Numbered from the stretch's first letter, positions 34,291-47,015 are shown. The stretch: DNA of 64,000 nucleotides from Branchiostoma floridae (GCF_000003815.2 NC_049987.1:23635824-23699823), one strand, 5' to 3'. Made by a program: numbers and translations. The notes: generated from the sequence alone by a model not told the origin.

Positions 34291-34409
34291 ATATTTAGTA
34301 TGAAATTCGTTTAGGGGTCTCAGCTAGGTTGCTGTGCTGGTGGAATGACGGTGTACAAGGAAAGCTAGTGCGTTACGCCGAAGGGCGGTTTTACCGGCTA
34401 TATGGATAC

Positions 34410-34755
34410 AGAAAGTTTGGAGTACGGATATACCAGCAGGGATTCAATAAAAACAGAGGAGTAACAAATAAAAAGATAACAGGTAGAGTGATGTGTGCCT
34501 TTGTGACAATCATGACGGGAGGGACACGAAACCTCATTTGTTCCCAGGCAATCCCTCATACTCATGTCGACATGTGCAAATTGCAATCCTCGATTCCCGC
34601 AGGTTGTCAGAGAGCAAATATAATCCAATAGCAGTCGTGTAGGGCCTGTCACTGTGAACGCGGCGTAATGGATTGGGGGCAGGGAAAGTTGTGACAGCAA
34701 TATGTTAAATCCCGCTGCAGTCAGCAGGAGTTGCACTAGGCGCTCTGCACACGAT
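34410..34755. other. Unique stretch
   Basis: No repeat or gene is visible apart from the GTTACGCCGAAGGG copy just upstream at 34365-34405. Confidence 0.35.
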
Positions 34756-34758
34756 TAC

Positions 34759-35120
34759 ACATGCTACATACAGCATGTAGCAAACTGTATCAGAATCACG
34801 TTTAATGCGCTATCTCACTGCACTTGCGTCAAGCTTGCGTCACTGCGGGGTTCGAAAGAAATGAAAGAATTTCAGAGATAAAGAAGGAATTTCCTTACTT
34901 TTGGGGGTATTTTGTCGCCTTCTAGGTCATACTTTTACGTATTATGCAATATTTAAGTTATAAAAAATATCTGAGAAAATAACAAAACGGCGACGCTGTG
35001 AACGAACCCCACAGTGACGCAAATACAGTGAGAGTGTACCTTTATTAGGGAGGTGATCTGCGTAAAGTTAAATCTGCTACATACAGCATGTAGCAAACTT
35101 GTATCATCATCACGTAAAGA
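34759..35120. repeat. About 69-bp hairpin repeat interrupted by a MITE
   Basis: TGCTACAT-ACAGC-ATGTAGCA, a perfect 8-bp hairpin, with AAACT and TATCA, occurs at 34763 and 35073. GAGGTGAT-TGC-TAAAGTTA occurs at 35050 and 35119 (period 69). The MITE at 34802-35042 sits within this repeat. Confidence 0.7.
34802..35042. mobile_element. piggyBac-like MITE, second copy
   Basis: The left TIR TATCTCACTGCACTTGCGTC then GCTTGCGTCACTGCGGGGTTCG and the right TIR GAACCCCACAGTGACGC, CAGTGAGAGTGTACC match the family at 15525. The left TTAA (34802-34805) is opposed by TTTA (35041-35044), so the target duplication is decayed by one base. Confidence 0.75.
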
Positions 35121-35189
35121 GGTGATTTGCATAAAGTTACCGCTGCTTCAGCAGTATAAATCCTACACAATAAAGCAGTATAAATCATA

Positions 35190-36050
35190 TCACGGTGCTA
35201 ACGAAACACGCTTGTGATAAGTACCAATCACGGAGGAAATATTGCAATATGATTGAATTTAAAGTTTTAATATTAGATAAACCTTGTATGTTAAGCTCCA
35301 TCTGCCCTTACATTTACATGTACGATAGTACTGAGTGTACTTTGTAGTCGTACGTTCTTACCGCGTAACTATGCTGAGATTATTTAGTAGTACTTAGAAC
35401 TTTATCATCCTGACCTGTACTTAGCTTGTGAGAGTAGAAACGTACAATAAAGATCTTCTTGATTGTTCATTCAATATTGAACAAACAAGGACTATTGTAT
35501 CTTATGGTAGCCATTCAGAGTTACTTCAGATCAAACATTCTCACAGTTCTTTGTATACCGATACAATAGTGCCACGCACAAAGAAAATCATTTAATATGA
35601 TATCAAGATGTCCTGTTCAGATATCTATCCATTTCGGCCAATTTACATTAAACATAAAAAAAAAACAAGACAATACACATACATGTACATTCCCGATGAA
35701 ACATATTGTTATCAACATACTGCTCTAGAGTATCTATATACATAGCTACATTATTCATGAAGTAGATTAGTCCTTTAACATTCTATAAGATATCAGCAAT
35801 AGTCTAACTACCGTGTCTGTACAAGTTGCCATACATTGTACCCGTTACAATTGTTTTACAATAAAGTTCTCTCTGTGCTACATACAAGTACAGTGCACCG
35901 CTGAGTTATGTGCCTCCTCGGAGCTCAAATTACCCGTGCACTCGCGATTGCCAATTAACATGCCGATAACACAGCGACCTCGCGACCCCGTGTTCAGGAG
36001 TTCCCGCTTACATCATTTATACTTGAACCAGTGAACATGACTCAGAGCTG
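35190..36050. other. AT-rich stretch with a LINE-like tail
   Basis: GTACAATAAAGATCTTCTTGATTG at 35443-35466 resembles a LINE 3' terminus on the plus strand. The rest is unique, and I see no gene. Confidence 0.3.
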
Positions 36051-36054
36051 CTTG

Positions 36055-36860
36055 TTTGTAGCATTACGTTCCTCTGGGAGGTTAGGTTTGATTCGGGTTC
36101 GTTAGCTGACTTGTAGCTGTTATGTAGCTAGAAGAAGTCAAAGATGTCACGAAAGAATATTGCAATTTTTATCAACTTCTCCATGATCTAGGAAGAAAGG
36201 CAATGGATAAAAAAATTAAGTGACCTTTTTTTTAGTATTGAGGTCCTCTGGGAGGTTACGTTTGATTCAGGTTCGTTAGATGACTTTAAGGTGTTATGTA
36301 GCTAGAGAAAGTCAAAGATGTCACGAATGAATATTGCAATTTTTGGGTCAATTTTTCATAGGAACGAAGGCATTGGCTCGCTCGTTCCTTGTTCGTTAAG
36401 ACCTTTGTAGTGCATAGTGGCACACAGGTCAGCAAGTTTCCTGGTAGCTATAGTCTCAGTAGCAGGGTATGATTCAACAGGGAAGCGTAAGCCCTTCTCC
36501 TTTGACATGCTTGAGGCACCTCCTCGAACACTGGACTTTCTAATTTTGTCTATAGCTAACAAAAATCAAACAAGTCTTAAATGGATATCACATATTTTTT
36601 GTAAACCTCCAAATGATCTATGTAGGAAGGCATTGAATTGAGAAGAATTAAGTGATCTTTTGCTCGTTGGTTCTTTTGTTCGTTCAGACAGTTGTAGTGC
36701 CTAGATGTGACGGGTCGTTCGGTGCAATATAACCAGCTGCTGTCGCGCCGCGTGCCAGCGAAGCTGGTGTGTTACGCCGAACGGGGGTCATACCGGCTAT
36801 ATAGATACATATACAGATACAGATGCCTATTGGCACATAGGTCAGTTAGTTGTCTTGCCT
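36055..36860. repeat. Mosaic tandem repeats
   Basis: CCTCTGGGAGGTTA-GTTTGATTC occurs at 36071 and 36243 (period 172) with AAGTCAAAGATGTCACGAA. GTTCGTT-AGAC-TTGTAGTGC at 36390 and 36680, GGCACA-AGGTCAG at 36419 and 36834, and GGCACCTCCTCGA at 36512 and 36922 link to the 20010 array. Confidence 0.7.
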
Positions 36861-36989
36861 CGTTTTAGTAGCTGGGTATAATTTCACATGGAAGAGTACG
36901 CCTTTCTCTTTAACATACTCCAGGCACCTCCTCGACACGGGAACCTTATCCTATGCCCCTTCCCAACAAAGCTGTACCTATCTGGTGTA

Positions 36990-37055
36990 TCCAAGTCATT
37001 ACTCAATGCTGAATCGGGCTACCCAGGAGTCTGTAAATATCAATAAACAATAAAC
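36990..37055 (+). mobile_element. LINE-like 3' tail
   Basis: GGGCTACCCAGGAGTCTG is followed by repeated ATCAATAAACAATAAAC, a short-motif tail with polyadenylation signals. There is no coding part. Confidence 0.35.
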
Positions 37056-37059
37056 ATTG

Positions 37060-38495
37060 ATAAACAAAACGAATACACGGATGAGGGTGATGACATGAGA
37101 TAGATAACAAGCATGGACACCCTCTTGGGTACACTGGAGTTTATCCATGACCTGACCTCAGCCATTTCTACAGGAGTAAATCCAGTCACTGTAGATCTCC
37201 ACGGAACCCCATAACCCTATCAGTACTACTGTGGTCGTTTATCTCTATTGAAGTAATACTAGAAATGAAACATAACTACGCAAAGAACAATTGCTGGCAA
37301 CAAGTTGTCAAATATTCTAGAGATATTTGTAGCTTATTTCTTTAGTACTAAGAGTCATGGCAAATTACAAGAAAATGGCATCGACAATCACATATGGATT
37401 TAGACTGAATAGACACATAGTTATGTATAATCATACAGATCTGTAAAACAATATGCTTTCAAATCTTGACAGCCAAGATGCTTCAACTATCCGTAATTCA
37501 TATTATGCAAATTGCACGCACTTAGCCATCCCCTTCTTTTAAACAAAGGTCGGCTTATCTCTGTCAGGTCCTAAATAAAATATGAGCAACACCGATTGAA
37601 TTGTGATAATGCTTGTGACAATGATCGGTGTATAATGACCCAGAAAACTATCTCTAATGAACCTCTTATTCATGATAAAGAAATTGGCAAGATAAAGGGG
37701 TACATAAAGCAACACTGAATCTTCAGTAATGAAATATGATTTCCAAAGTTGTGGATACCATAATAGATGTCAGCACTTAGCAACTTAAAGCCTACTGACG
37801 CCATTCTGAACAGGGATGAGACAGCGAGAGGCCATTTGAAGAGTGTTAACCTAAACTAATGACCAATTGAGTTGTTACAGATAAGCTTGGTCAGCTTACA
37901 TGGAACGTCATTAGGTGCGTTATACTGAAATACTCAGTTGAGCCTGGCACAAAGCACTTAATCTTATAATCCATTACTACAATGTCAACAAGGTTTTGAG
38001 AAATGAAAGCCGGATTAAGTGACATCCTGGATGAATATGGGACGATAGCTATGTAACTACTTCCCCAATAGCTAAGCCAAATGTATGATTTGCATAAGTG
38101 AGTAAAATGCCAACTGTTTTTAAATCAAATATACCTCCAAACTTATACATTTACCTTGTCTGATTCACATGCCTTACGGTTGGGGAATGAGGTGACCTCT
38201 TCCATTCCTTCATGTCTCTGCTTCCACGAGAACACGAGAAATTTATGACAATAACATGCTAAGATTAAGAGCCCAATAAGCCAAAGATAAGACGAACTAA
38301 GAACATTCATGTTTTAAAGCCTTTTATTCTTTAATTCGCGCAGTCTATACCGTATAAAGACATTAACGCATGCAGAGGCTTTTCCTATGTGTCTTGCCAA
38401 GCCATTATCTTGAAGTATAAAACCTGAGCATGAGTGATCACAGATAAGGCAATTAAGGAGAATCCAGGGGGCTCTTAATGCGCACTTTCCATTAG
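37060..38495. other. Unique AT-rich stretch
   Basis: No repeats or exons are visible. ATTATGCAAATTGC at 37502 and GATTTGCATAAG at 38088 contain octamer/POU-like cores. This is a possible conserved non-coding region on composition only. Confidence 0.25.
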
Positions 38496-38499
38496 CTGC

Positions 38500-38975
38500 G
38501 AATCTGTCAAACTTTCATGTGTCATAACATCGCCTCCGTACAACTTGTTTTTGTAACGGGATAAAACATGAGAACCTGGGCATTCGAGAGCGTGTCATTA
38601 GCGAAGATGTACAACAAACGATAAAGCTTATAGACACGAGCAAAGTAAGGATGTATGAACTATGTAGCGAGTGAACAAAGGGGAGGTCCATTGCCGCTGT
38701 GCGCATGTAATGTACTTCCGTGTATAGCCCGGAATCTGTCAAACTTTCATGTGTCATAAGTCATAACATCGCATCCGTACAACTTGTTTTTGTAACAGTA
38801 TAAAACATGAGGACATTCGAGAGGAATCAGTGTCACAAGCGCAGACAACAAAGGAGAAAGCTAATAGACACGAGCTGAGTAAGGGCCTTGGCATTCGTGA
38901 GGAATTGAAGATAGTGTCATTAGCGAAGATGGCAAGGCTTGATACAGCAAAGTAAGGCTGTATAAAACCATGTAG
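38500..38975. repeat. Two-copy tandem duplication, period 232 bp
   Basis: AATCTGTCAAACTTTCATGTGTCATAACATCGC occurs at 38501 and 38733 with TAAAACATGAG and ATTCGAGAG. A partial third copy (TCATTAGCGAAGATG) is near 38917. Confidence 0.9.
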
Positions 38976-40260
38976 CGAGTAGCAAATGTGATGTCTTTTG
39001 CCCCCATGCACATGTAAGATTTCATGAAGCCGAACACTCGTCAATAACGATGGACTCAGTTTTGATACAGAAGAGCAGAAGTGGACTTTTGGAAATGAAA
39101 ATCTATGATTAACAAGAACTATCCATCACTTAAGTCACGACCATTGCTTCCCGAACATGAGATCTTAAACTGTAGGCGTTGCTGCAGAACCTTATCAAGC
39201 CGCTAAGACGTTCATTGCATTACTTGTCTTCCAGACACCTACCCTCCTATCAAATATCATGAACACCAATTCACATCTTCTAGAGTTATCCTGTTGATAT
39301 CAAGCACACGTGTATCCACAGTAATTCAACTGTGGCAACACCGAAAACTGAACCTTCTTGCAAAGGTATCGGTTCTGAAATTACATTTCTTTATTGGTTG
39401 ATTCATCATTTCGAATTATATGTGGAGTGGTGGGGCACAAAGGGTCACAGAATTTGTTAGATTAGACACTTCTGGAGGGAGTCAGGGAAAATGGCCGTGT
39501 GTGATGAGAGAAGAGGAATAGATATCTTTATCTAGATCGTGTGTCTTGCGAACTTGATGATAAACTTGTAACACTGTTTTCCTTTACCAAGGTGTCTCCA
39601 TGTTCTAAACACACCCAGACTGTATTTCCCATGTTCGATCGTTAAAGCCTGATTCCTTACAGTGCGCGGATTTTCTTGCACCCGGCGGGCTGAAACCCAG
39701 TTTTATGACTCTTAATTACCACATCCATACGGCGCCGGGATTTCTGACGCGTGGAAATAACTCTTTGCTTTGTGCGGGGGCACTATGGTGTGTCTAATGT
39801 GAATATTCTCGTGGCACGGGCGTGAATTATAAGCCATCAAATCCAGCACGACTCCCGCAACCTTCTCTTTACAGCTGTGCATCGAGACAAAGTCCTGACG
39901 TACGCACTCGGCTTACCGTACCGACGTTGTATATCTCACCCATTTGTAAGTTTAAACATTCCTATACAGCATATGTGTCATCCTGTATCTATCGTCCATG
40001 CCGTGTCATTACTTGACACGACAACTGCATAGCCTTCATAAAAGAAGACTATTCTTAAGAGAAGAGAAAGAGAAGTTTGACATTGGACCCATTGATCGCC
40101 CCTCAACAGAGACGGGGGCCGATACCGACTGCCGATACCGACACCTTTGACCTGTTACTGACGTCACACTTCTTTTCAGGTCATAGACATAGAATTCATA
40201 GGATCACTTCAGAGGGATCAGAACACGTTGTTGAAGAATATACCTTTCTGGTCTAACTCT
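38976..40260. other. Unique stretch with GC-balanced block 39600-39960
   Basis: The block contains ACTCTTAATTACCAC (homeodomain core) and no repeats. No exon is supported. Confidence 0.25.
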
Positions 40261-40264
40261 TTCC

Positions 40265-40340
40265 TTTATATTCATTCATTTATTTATTTATTGCTTTGGT
40301 CACCCACAGGCAGGGCTATCAAACTACGCTATGGTAAAGA
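40265..40340 (-). mobile_element. LINE-like 3' tail, minus strand
   Basis: On the minus strand GCCCTGCCTGTGGGTGACC is followed by AGCAATAAATAAATAAATG. This resembles the tail at 60431-60560 (CCTGTGGGTATGAATGTACAATAAAG). Confidence 0.45.
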
Positions 40341-40800
40341 TATACTCTTGCCAACCGAGGAAAGGAAAGTGTAAATCAAACTAATCGACATTGACAATTA
40401 ATATCAGTAAAAACGTTCTAAGTACATTTCTTATGCATCAACATAGTATCTAGGGCGTCTGTAAATTTCTCATTTTCTTTCGTCCGTCCAGTTCTTACTT
40501 CCATAATGTGCTAACTGCAACACGAGATCGATAACCTCGCCAGGCTCACGGCGAGAACCCCCACAGTAGTTGATACAGCCATCCATTCTCACGACACGAA
40601 CCATTGTTACCATCGTTATCATCAAAGCGTGTAATCTTTAGCCAGGTCTCTATAGACGGGTAACGACTTGCGTCTGGCCGCCCTGATCATAGTTCATACC
40701 TCATCAAGGCTCTTCTCGTGAAAACAACATAAGTCCGATTTATTGATTCTCCTCGTTTAAAGTTTGTGCATCCTGACAGGAGCATCAGATCGGGCCATCT
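40341..40800. other. Unique stretch
   Basis: I see nothing assignable. Confidence 0.35.
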
Positions 40801-40804
40801 GCAG

Positions 40805-42150
40805 ATCCGTATCTCAACAAAAAACTGTCTACATCTCAAAGCATCACTGTCTTTATCATAATCATCAACACATCACTGTCAGCTTTCATCAACACAGCAC
40901 TGTCTTTATCATCATCAACAACAAATCACTTTCAGCTTATAACAATTACACAGCACTGTCTACATCATCAACAGATCACTGTCTTTATCATAATCATCGA
41001 CACATCACTGTCAGCTTTCATCAACACATCATTGTCTTTATTATCATTATCAACACATCACTTTATTTATCCCAACATATTACTGTCCATATCAACACAT
41101 CGCTGTCTTTATCATCATCACTAACACATCTCTGTCTACATCTTTAAACATCACTGTCTTGATCATCATCATCGACACATCACTGTCAGCTTTCATCAAC
41201 ACATTATTGTCTTTATTATCATTATCAACACATCACTTTATTTATCCCAACATATTACTGTCCATATCAACACATCGCTGTCTTTATCATCATCACTAAC
41301 ACATCTCTGTGTACATCTCAAAACATCACCGTCTTTATCATAATCATCGACACATCAATGTCAGCTTTCATCAACACATCATTGTCTTTATTATCATTAT
41401 TAACACATCACTTTATTTATCCCAACATATTACTGTCCTTATCAACACAGCGCTGTTTTTATCATCATCACTAACACATCGATGTCTACATCTTGAAACA
41501 TCACTGTCTTTATCATAATCATCGACACATCACTGTAAGCTTTTATCAACATATCATTGTCTTTATTATCATTATCAACACATCACTTTATTTATCCCAA
41601 CAACATATAACTGTCCTTATCAACACATCGATGTCTTTATCATCATCACTAACACATCGATGTCTACATCATAAAACATCACTGTCTTTATCATAATCAT
41701 CGACATATCACTGTCGGCTTTCATCAACACAGCACTGCCTTCATCTCAAAACATCACTTACTTTATCATCATCAACAACACTTCACTTTCAGCTTTCATC
41801 AACACAATACTGTGTACATCATCAAAGTATCACTCTCTTTATCATCATCAACAACACATCACTGTCTTCAACTCAACACATCACTTTGATTATCCCAACA
41901 TATTACTGCCCCTATCAACACATCGCTGTCTTTATCATCATCATCGACACATCAATGTCAGCTTCCATCAATACATCACTGTCTTCATCTCAATACATCA
42001 CTGTCTTTATTATCATTATAAACACATCACTGTCTACATCTCATCACATTGCTACATTTATTATCATTATCAACACATCAGTGTCTACATCATCAACACA
42101 TCACTCACTTTATCATCACCATCATCAAAAGATAACTGTCATCATTATCA
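40805..42150. repeat. ATCAACACATCACTGTC minisatellite with 175-bp higher-order repeat
   Basis: The basic motif of about 30 bp (CACATCACTGTCTTTATCATCATCAA and variants) is organised into higher-order units. GCTTTCATCAACA recurs at 41014, 41189, 41364, 41539 (degenerate) and 41717, spaced 175, 175, 175 and 178 bp. The plus strand is strikingly poor in G. Several frames stay open but 175 is not a multiple of three, so they are not one protein. Confidence 0.95.
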
Positions 42151-42154
42151 CTTA

Positions 42155-43375
42155 GGCCAGCCTGAAGACTTCATCTGGTCACCTGTTGTACATTCATCAA
42201 AAGTGTTCTGATTAGGAATGCCTTTAAGGATTTGGTTACATGCATAGACGATCATCTAAACTGATGGCATCCTAGGCACAGTTGTGCGGGTGTCGTGCAA
42301 AATTTAGCTCTCTTGTTACGGAACTGAATAGAACTTTACATGGACAGGATGACGACGTTTTAAGTACATCAAGGTCATTTCATATGCTCTATAACAGTAT
42401 CCATAGATATGACGTAGTTTTCCATAATGTGCTAACGTGTTGTCTTGTTACGGAACTGTTGTCTTGGATCCATGCATGTAGCTGGTTCGGTAAAAGTCTG
42501 ATGAGTGGCAACCTCACGGTGACCTACAATTTGACAGATTGCACAACACATTTTCCTAGATTAAAAAATGAATATTGTTGGATGATCTTGGACTCATGGC
42601 ATTCATTGTTTACAGATATCCAATGTAGAACGTAGCGATGCCGATTTTTTAACGTTTTTGTGGGGGCCTTGCCAAAATGCACCTTGCACTGCCTTCTCGG
42701 TACAGCATTTACATGTCTCCAGTTAACAGGCACTTGTTTTGTACCTGCCATTTTATAACACACTATAGGATACACAGCACAGGCAATAATGGTTTTACGA
42801 CCAGCATTTTGTTTGACGACACAGCCCCCGTCTGCACATAAACACCGCTGTATTGCCCACTTCTAGGACTTTATGTTAGATAGCGTATTAACTATAATCA
42901 CTACTGTGCGTAGGGAGGGAATCCAAATGATGAGAATAGACTTTGAATTACACTAGTGCATGCTTAACTGGAGCTCCAACGATGCACGTAAAAGAGCCAG
43001 GCGATAACAATGACGCGTAGCCATAATGATCAGGGGTTTGTAAGCAGCAGAAGTGGCTTCTTTCATTGACGAATTTGAATAATCGACGCTTAAGCGCTCA
43101 TAACGCATCAAAGGGAGAGTTCAGGGTGAGAGAACTGAGAAACAGATGATAAAGATCTCCTTACGTCAGCACGGCGCTACAGCACAAAAGTTTCATGACA
43201 CCTTACATGGTTCGGTAGATCGGATTGTTTTCCGACTAAATTTTGGAATACCCTTGTAGAATGCTGCTCCACTGGTATTCAAAATGACGTCTCGTGGTGT
43301 TGGATTACATAATGTAGCATGTGGTAGCACAGATTTTTATGTTATCGTCATGTTTGAGTAAGAATGAACAGAGCT
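42155..43375. other. Unique stretch with a 117-codon open frame
   Basis: The plus-strand frame 42282-42635 starts at ATG. It contains two copies of CTTGTTACGGAACTG (42313 and 42443) and shows no domain I recognise. Nothing else is seen. I do not call a gene. Confidence 0.25.
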
Positions 43376-43379
43376 GTAT

Positions 43380-43530
43380 ATAGTAGTGTGGACTAATTCC
43401 TCAGCTAACCGAAATCTATCACACCTCAGTCTTCCCTCAGTTATAAACTGAGATCTGTAGTTTTCTATGTTAGACCATCCTTGTGTGAAGGTAATAATTC
43501 TGCCTTTGCTTGCAGGTGTTAACTTTCTGG
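43380..43530. repeat. Copy of the right end of the 4.4-kb insertion
   Basis: TTAGACCAT, TGTGAAGGTAA and TTGCTTGCA match 28100-28150. This indicates a second, mostly lost member of that element. Confidence 0.45.
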
Positions 43531-44350
43531 TTTCTCTATTTTATCACTTTTGCCAAGCTACGTAGACGAAGGAGAAAATTAACACTTTACACATTGACGA
43601 AAATAAGAACTAGTTTTATCCCAGTTTTACTGGACAATGCCTGGAGTGAACTTAGCCAGGAGTATTATTACAAACGCCCACACACCGTTACCCAGATGTA
43701 TGGGTGTCCTTCACGAAGGACAGAGACGCGTCATCGCTCGTTAACGTTTCTTCTGTGAGTTTGAACAAAGTTCACGCGTCACTCATCAACGGCTGGAGAA
43801 CTAAGCGGACGGTTCGCGCTTGTTGTTCCCGATAGGAAGCAGTCATTAATCTGTGTCTTGTGGAACGCCTTGGGAAGGAACCAGCCGAGTAATGGGGTAC
43901 TGCGGAAAGACAGAGGACATGGCCTGTTCCAGATAATGATGCGTTATTTTAGGAACGCGAAGCACCTTCACACAACATTAGCATTGTAAGAGTGCAGGAG
44001 GAAGGAAATGTATCACCAAAGCTTCAGTAGAAGCAGCAGGAACAGGACCTGCTTGGATCTGGAACAAGTGTATTCAGATCTAACAGGCTGAAGCATAGAC
44101 ACACTAAAATTCACCAGTGAAAATCATTAAAAACTCTATAATGCCACCCCCACCCCCACCCACACCTAGGGAATATTGATTATAATGGCCCGAAATTCGT
44201 ATCGAACGGTGGTGATTACCTGATGATGCCTTGGTGAGGGCATCGAGTGCGCATTGTTCAACTGGGCCAAAAAAAAGTTAATTCTACTGTTAAAGGGATT
44301 CATATATGAATCAACCAAACAAGTAAGCAAAAAAGGAACGAATTAATGAA
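43531..44350. other. Unique stretch with a short palindrome and a C-rich run
   Basis: TGTCCTTC-AC-GAAGGACA is at about 43706-43723. A CCCACCCCCACCC run is near 44145-44160. No gene is supported. Confidence 0.35.
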
Positions 44351-44359
44351 TTTTTTTTA

Positions 44360-44480
44360 ATTAATTGATTACCTTTATTGCACGTTTGTTAACTCTTAAA
44401 ATCTATAATTACAATTTCACAATGATGTGGTATATCTAAATCTACACTGGCTAATTATTACAAGTTTGTGCAGGTTCAAC
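44360..44480 (-). mobile_element. LINE-like 3' tail, minus strand
   Basis: On the minus strand AACAAACGTGCAATAAAGG and a TAATCAATTAATT tail. It abuts the plus-strand LINE fragment, giving two truncated retroposons tail-away from each other. Confidence 0.4.
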
Positions 44481-44556
44481 TTCGCTTCAGTCAAGACATC
44501 TTGAAGCGCTATATAACTTACCGTACGAAAGCCCCTGTACTTTTTGCTGTGTCAAT

Positions 44557-45035
44557 AAAGCGTCTAGTTTCATGTTCAAACTTGTAAACGGCTTAGTCCC
44601 CCCTCATCTGCAACCACTGATACCAACCACCCGAGGAGAGCACAGAGCCACACGTATACAACTCCGTAACTCCACGCACCTACACCTCCCTCGTAGGACC
44701 CAGACGTACAGATCTACCTTCATCCCTTATGCTTCCCGACTTTGGACTGATCTGCCGCAATCAGTAAAGCAAGCCCGAAGCGTCAGTATGTTCAAGCAGA
44801 GATTACGATCCTTGAGTGCCTAATCTATATTTTAGATCAAATCCTGAATGTAGATTTATTGTATTTAACGTTAATAATTTTTAACCAATGCTCTATCTTT
44901 TCAGTGTATTAATGTAATGTTTATATGTATACGTATTGATGTGCGGATCACAAAACCAGCCTACCGCTGCCTGTGATCCGCGAGTATTGTATTGTTGCAA
45001 TTCCAATAAATCAAATGAAATCAATCTAGTTAAAC
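44557..45035 (+). pseudogene. 5'-truncated CR1/L2-like LINE: reverse transcriptase C-terminus and 3'UTR
   Basis: Residues MFKLVNGLVPPHL, then an arginine-rich stretch, then STFIPYASRLWTDLP and VSMFKQRLR (44572-44823) match the C-terminal tail of non-LTR retrotransposon ORF2, where a 'vNGL-PP-L' stretch, 'R-S-F-P-A-LWN-LP' and 'F+-+L' are conserved. The catalytic reverse transcriptase palm and the endonuclease are absent, so the copy is dead. A 3'UTR of about 200 bp follows, with an inverted pair (GTGCGGATCACA and TGTGATCCGCG) and a tail of AATAAATCAAATGAAATCAA. The closest class is CR1/L2 by the short-repeat tail. Confidence 0.8.
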
Positions 45036-45590
45036 AATCTGTTCACCCTGAAGAAAAATGTAAAAGCAACTTCAAGCCTTGTAAACGCGTAAGGCAACAG
45101 AAGGAGGCGTTTGATTGGCAACAGAAGCAGTCAATCGGCTGCCCCTGAAGTGAACTGTGTTCTACCCCAGACATCTTTGATCACCCCTGCAGCTGGGTGT
45201 TGCGCTAAGCCTAGCGGATTACGCAAAGACACCTCAAAGCTTAGCGCGCGTCTGACGAATGTAGTGTCGAGGAGAGATTAGAGACATTAGCCAGCCGTTT
45301 AATCTCCTTCATGTATCATCGCAGATTACGTTAAACCGCGCGCTGAACACAGATTCAATTATCGCCACCTTAATTTCCCGTTGCGGACACAGCGGTAACG
45401 ATGTTAAAGCGCGGAAATAGCTCAGGGGGAAGAGGCTTAAGCGGGCTGTAGCGCCGTGTAAGGAGAATGTAGTAAATAAAAGTCAACAGTAACTCCACCA
45501 CTGTAATTTATCTGCATTTAATTCCTAACATTCTTGTTCAAATTTATTCCGTCATTATTGGCATGGGATACTTAAATTAATGTACTATTT
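45036..45590. promoter_or_regulatory. GC-balanced stretch with four K50-homeodomain sites
   Basis: GGATTA at 45216, AGATTA at 45275, TAATCT at 45300 and AGATTA at 45323 fall within 113 bp of unique, CpG-containing DNA. Otx/Pitx/Gsc-class proteins bind this core. Enhancer function is inference. Confidence 0.3.
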
Positions 45591-45780
45591 ACCTCCATGA
45601 AATGTCATGGAATGGAGGTTATATTTTCTGTTATGTGTCTCTGTCTGTGTAGATGATTACTCAAGAACGGCTGGATGGATTGGTTTCATACTTGTTGTGT
45701 TAGTGGGGTATGATGAAAGCTCGAATCGATGAGATTTTGGGCGCCGTATCTGTCGTTATAATCGATGTAATTATATCAGA
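45591..45780. repeat. Dispersed repeat with ACCTCCAT palindromic head
   Basis: ACCTCCAT and ATGGAGGT (45591-45619) are inverted. They are followed by TTATATTTTCTG-TATGTGTCTCTGTCTG, then ACTCAAGAACGGCTGGATGGATT. The order matches the inner block of the 5085-6215 array and the 63065 copy. Confidence 0.6.
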
Positions 45781-47015
45781 AATCACCCCTATATCTGCGA
45801 TATATTGGAACAGGCATCGTGCTTTAAGTGTTTGTTAATGGGCTTAGCTCCAAGCAGATGGTGAGGTGATTTGTATGAGGGAAACATTTGTAATGTTTGG
45901 GGAACCCCGAGGTTTTTTGAAGATGATGATTAGTTTTATTTATGTCTGCTTAGGATATCATGGAGATGTGAAGAATAAGTATAATTGTAAGAAGTTTAGG
46001 TACATTTAACGGTAATGCTTAACAGGTATGTATGTCTCACATACTGTACTGCTGATTTGAGTGACATGGTGATTAAAATGCCATTAGGTCCTCTCATCTG
46101 GGTTGGGTTTCAGAAGTTTTATGGGCGTTACAGATGTTCTGATTTTGTTACGATAAGGGACAGTTGTTAGTTGTCTCTTTCTAGCCAATGGTACTTGTTT
46201 TTTAGCAGACGGGGTTGGCGCCAAGTATTCATCTTACAGTTGGTGTAGGGCTGTCAGAGGAAAGTGTGCATCTCGTTTTTGTACCGTGTGAACAGCTGAT
46301 GTTATGACATATTGTTGGGAGATCAAATCAGCATCTGACTAAAGTTGGCCACATCCCTTCTGAGTTTCCCAACTTCCTCCCACCACACCGCTCTGAGGCA
46401 CATAGTCGAACCTCAATAATGCTGACAACCTTAGACAGTTTAAAGGCCAAACATCAAGCTTAAGGAACACCACGCTACCATATGCCGTCGACCTCTTAAA
46501 CGCACAATTAAGTGTCACATTTTAATAATTACTTATCAGATGGACATCCTCTGTGTCATTCAATAAATACACCACTACTTTCCCATAATATTTATAACCA
46601 TTACTCTCAAATACAACCGACTATAAACATACATACCATCCACAAAAAAGCAATATGAGGTATGAGGTCCCCGAACTCTAGTTTCTTTTAAATTCTATTT
46701 TACTACTCGTACATACTTCAGTCCGTGTATTTCATCTCATATATTTGTAATAGTTCATGTCAATCCATTGTATTTGTCTTTACCGTTAGGTTCGCGGATT
46801 ATGTTTGTCAATAGCTGATGCTACCTTCGTCAATGCTGATGAAAAGGTTACCAACGACTTCCGTGCGCACGAAATGCCTCATGTAGAAAGCAGCGAGCCG
46901 AACCCCAGAATCAATTCACGCCGTGCGGAATGCTTTGTCAGTGTTTGCTCCGGGGGAGAGCGAGTCATGCATTTCTGATAATGGGATTCACTTGAGACCT
47001 GCCCGCGAGGGGCGT
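45781..47015. other. Unique stretch
   Basis: The stretch is mostly AT-rich with a GC-balanced part at 46850-47015. No gene or repeat is seen. Confidence 0.3.

Noticed and set aside
40764-42155. Several long Ile/His/Ser-rich open frames as a repeat protein
   Set aside because: They follow the minisatellite. The 175-bp period shifts frame every unit and no frame spans the array.
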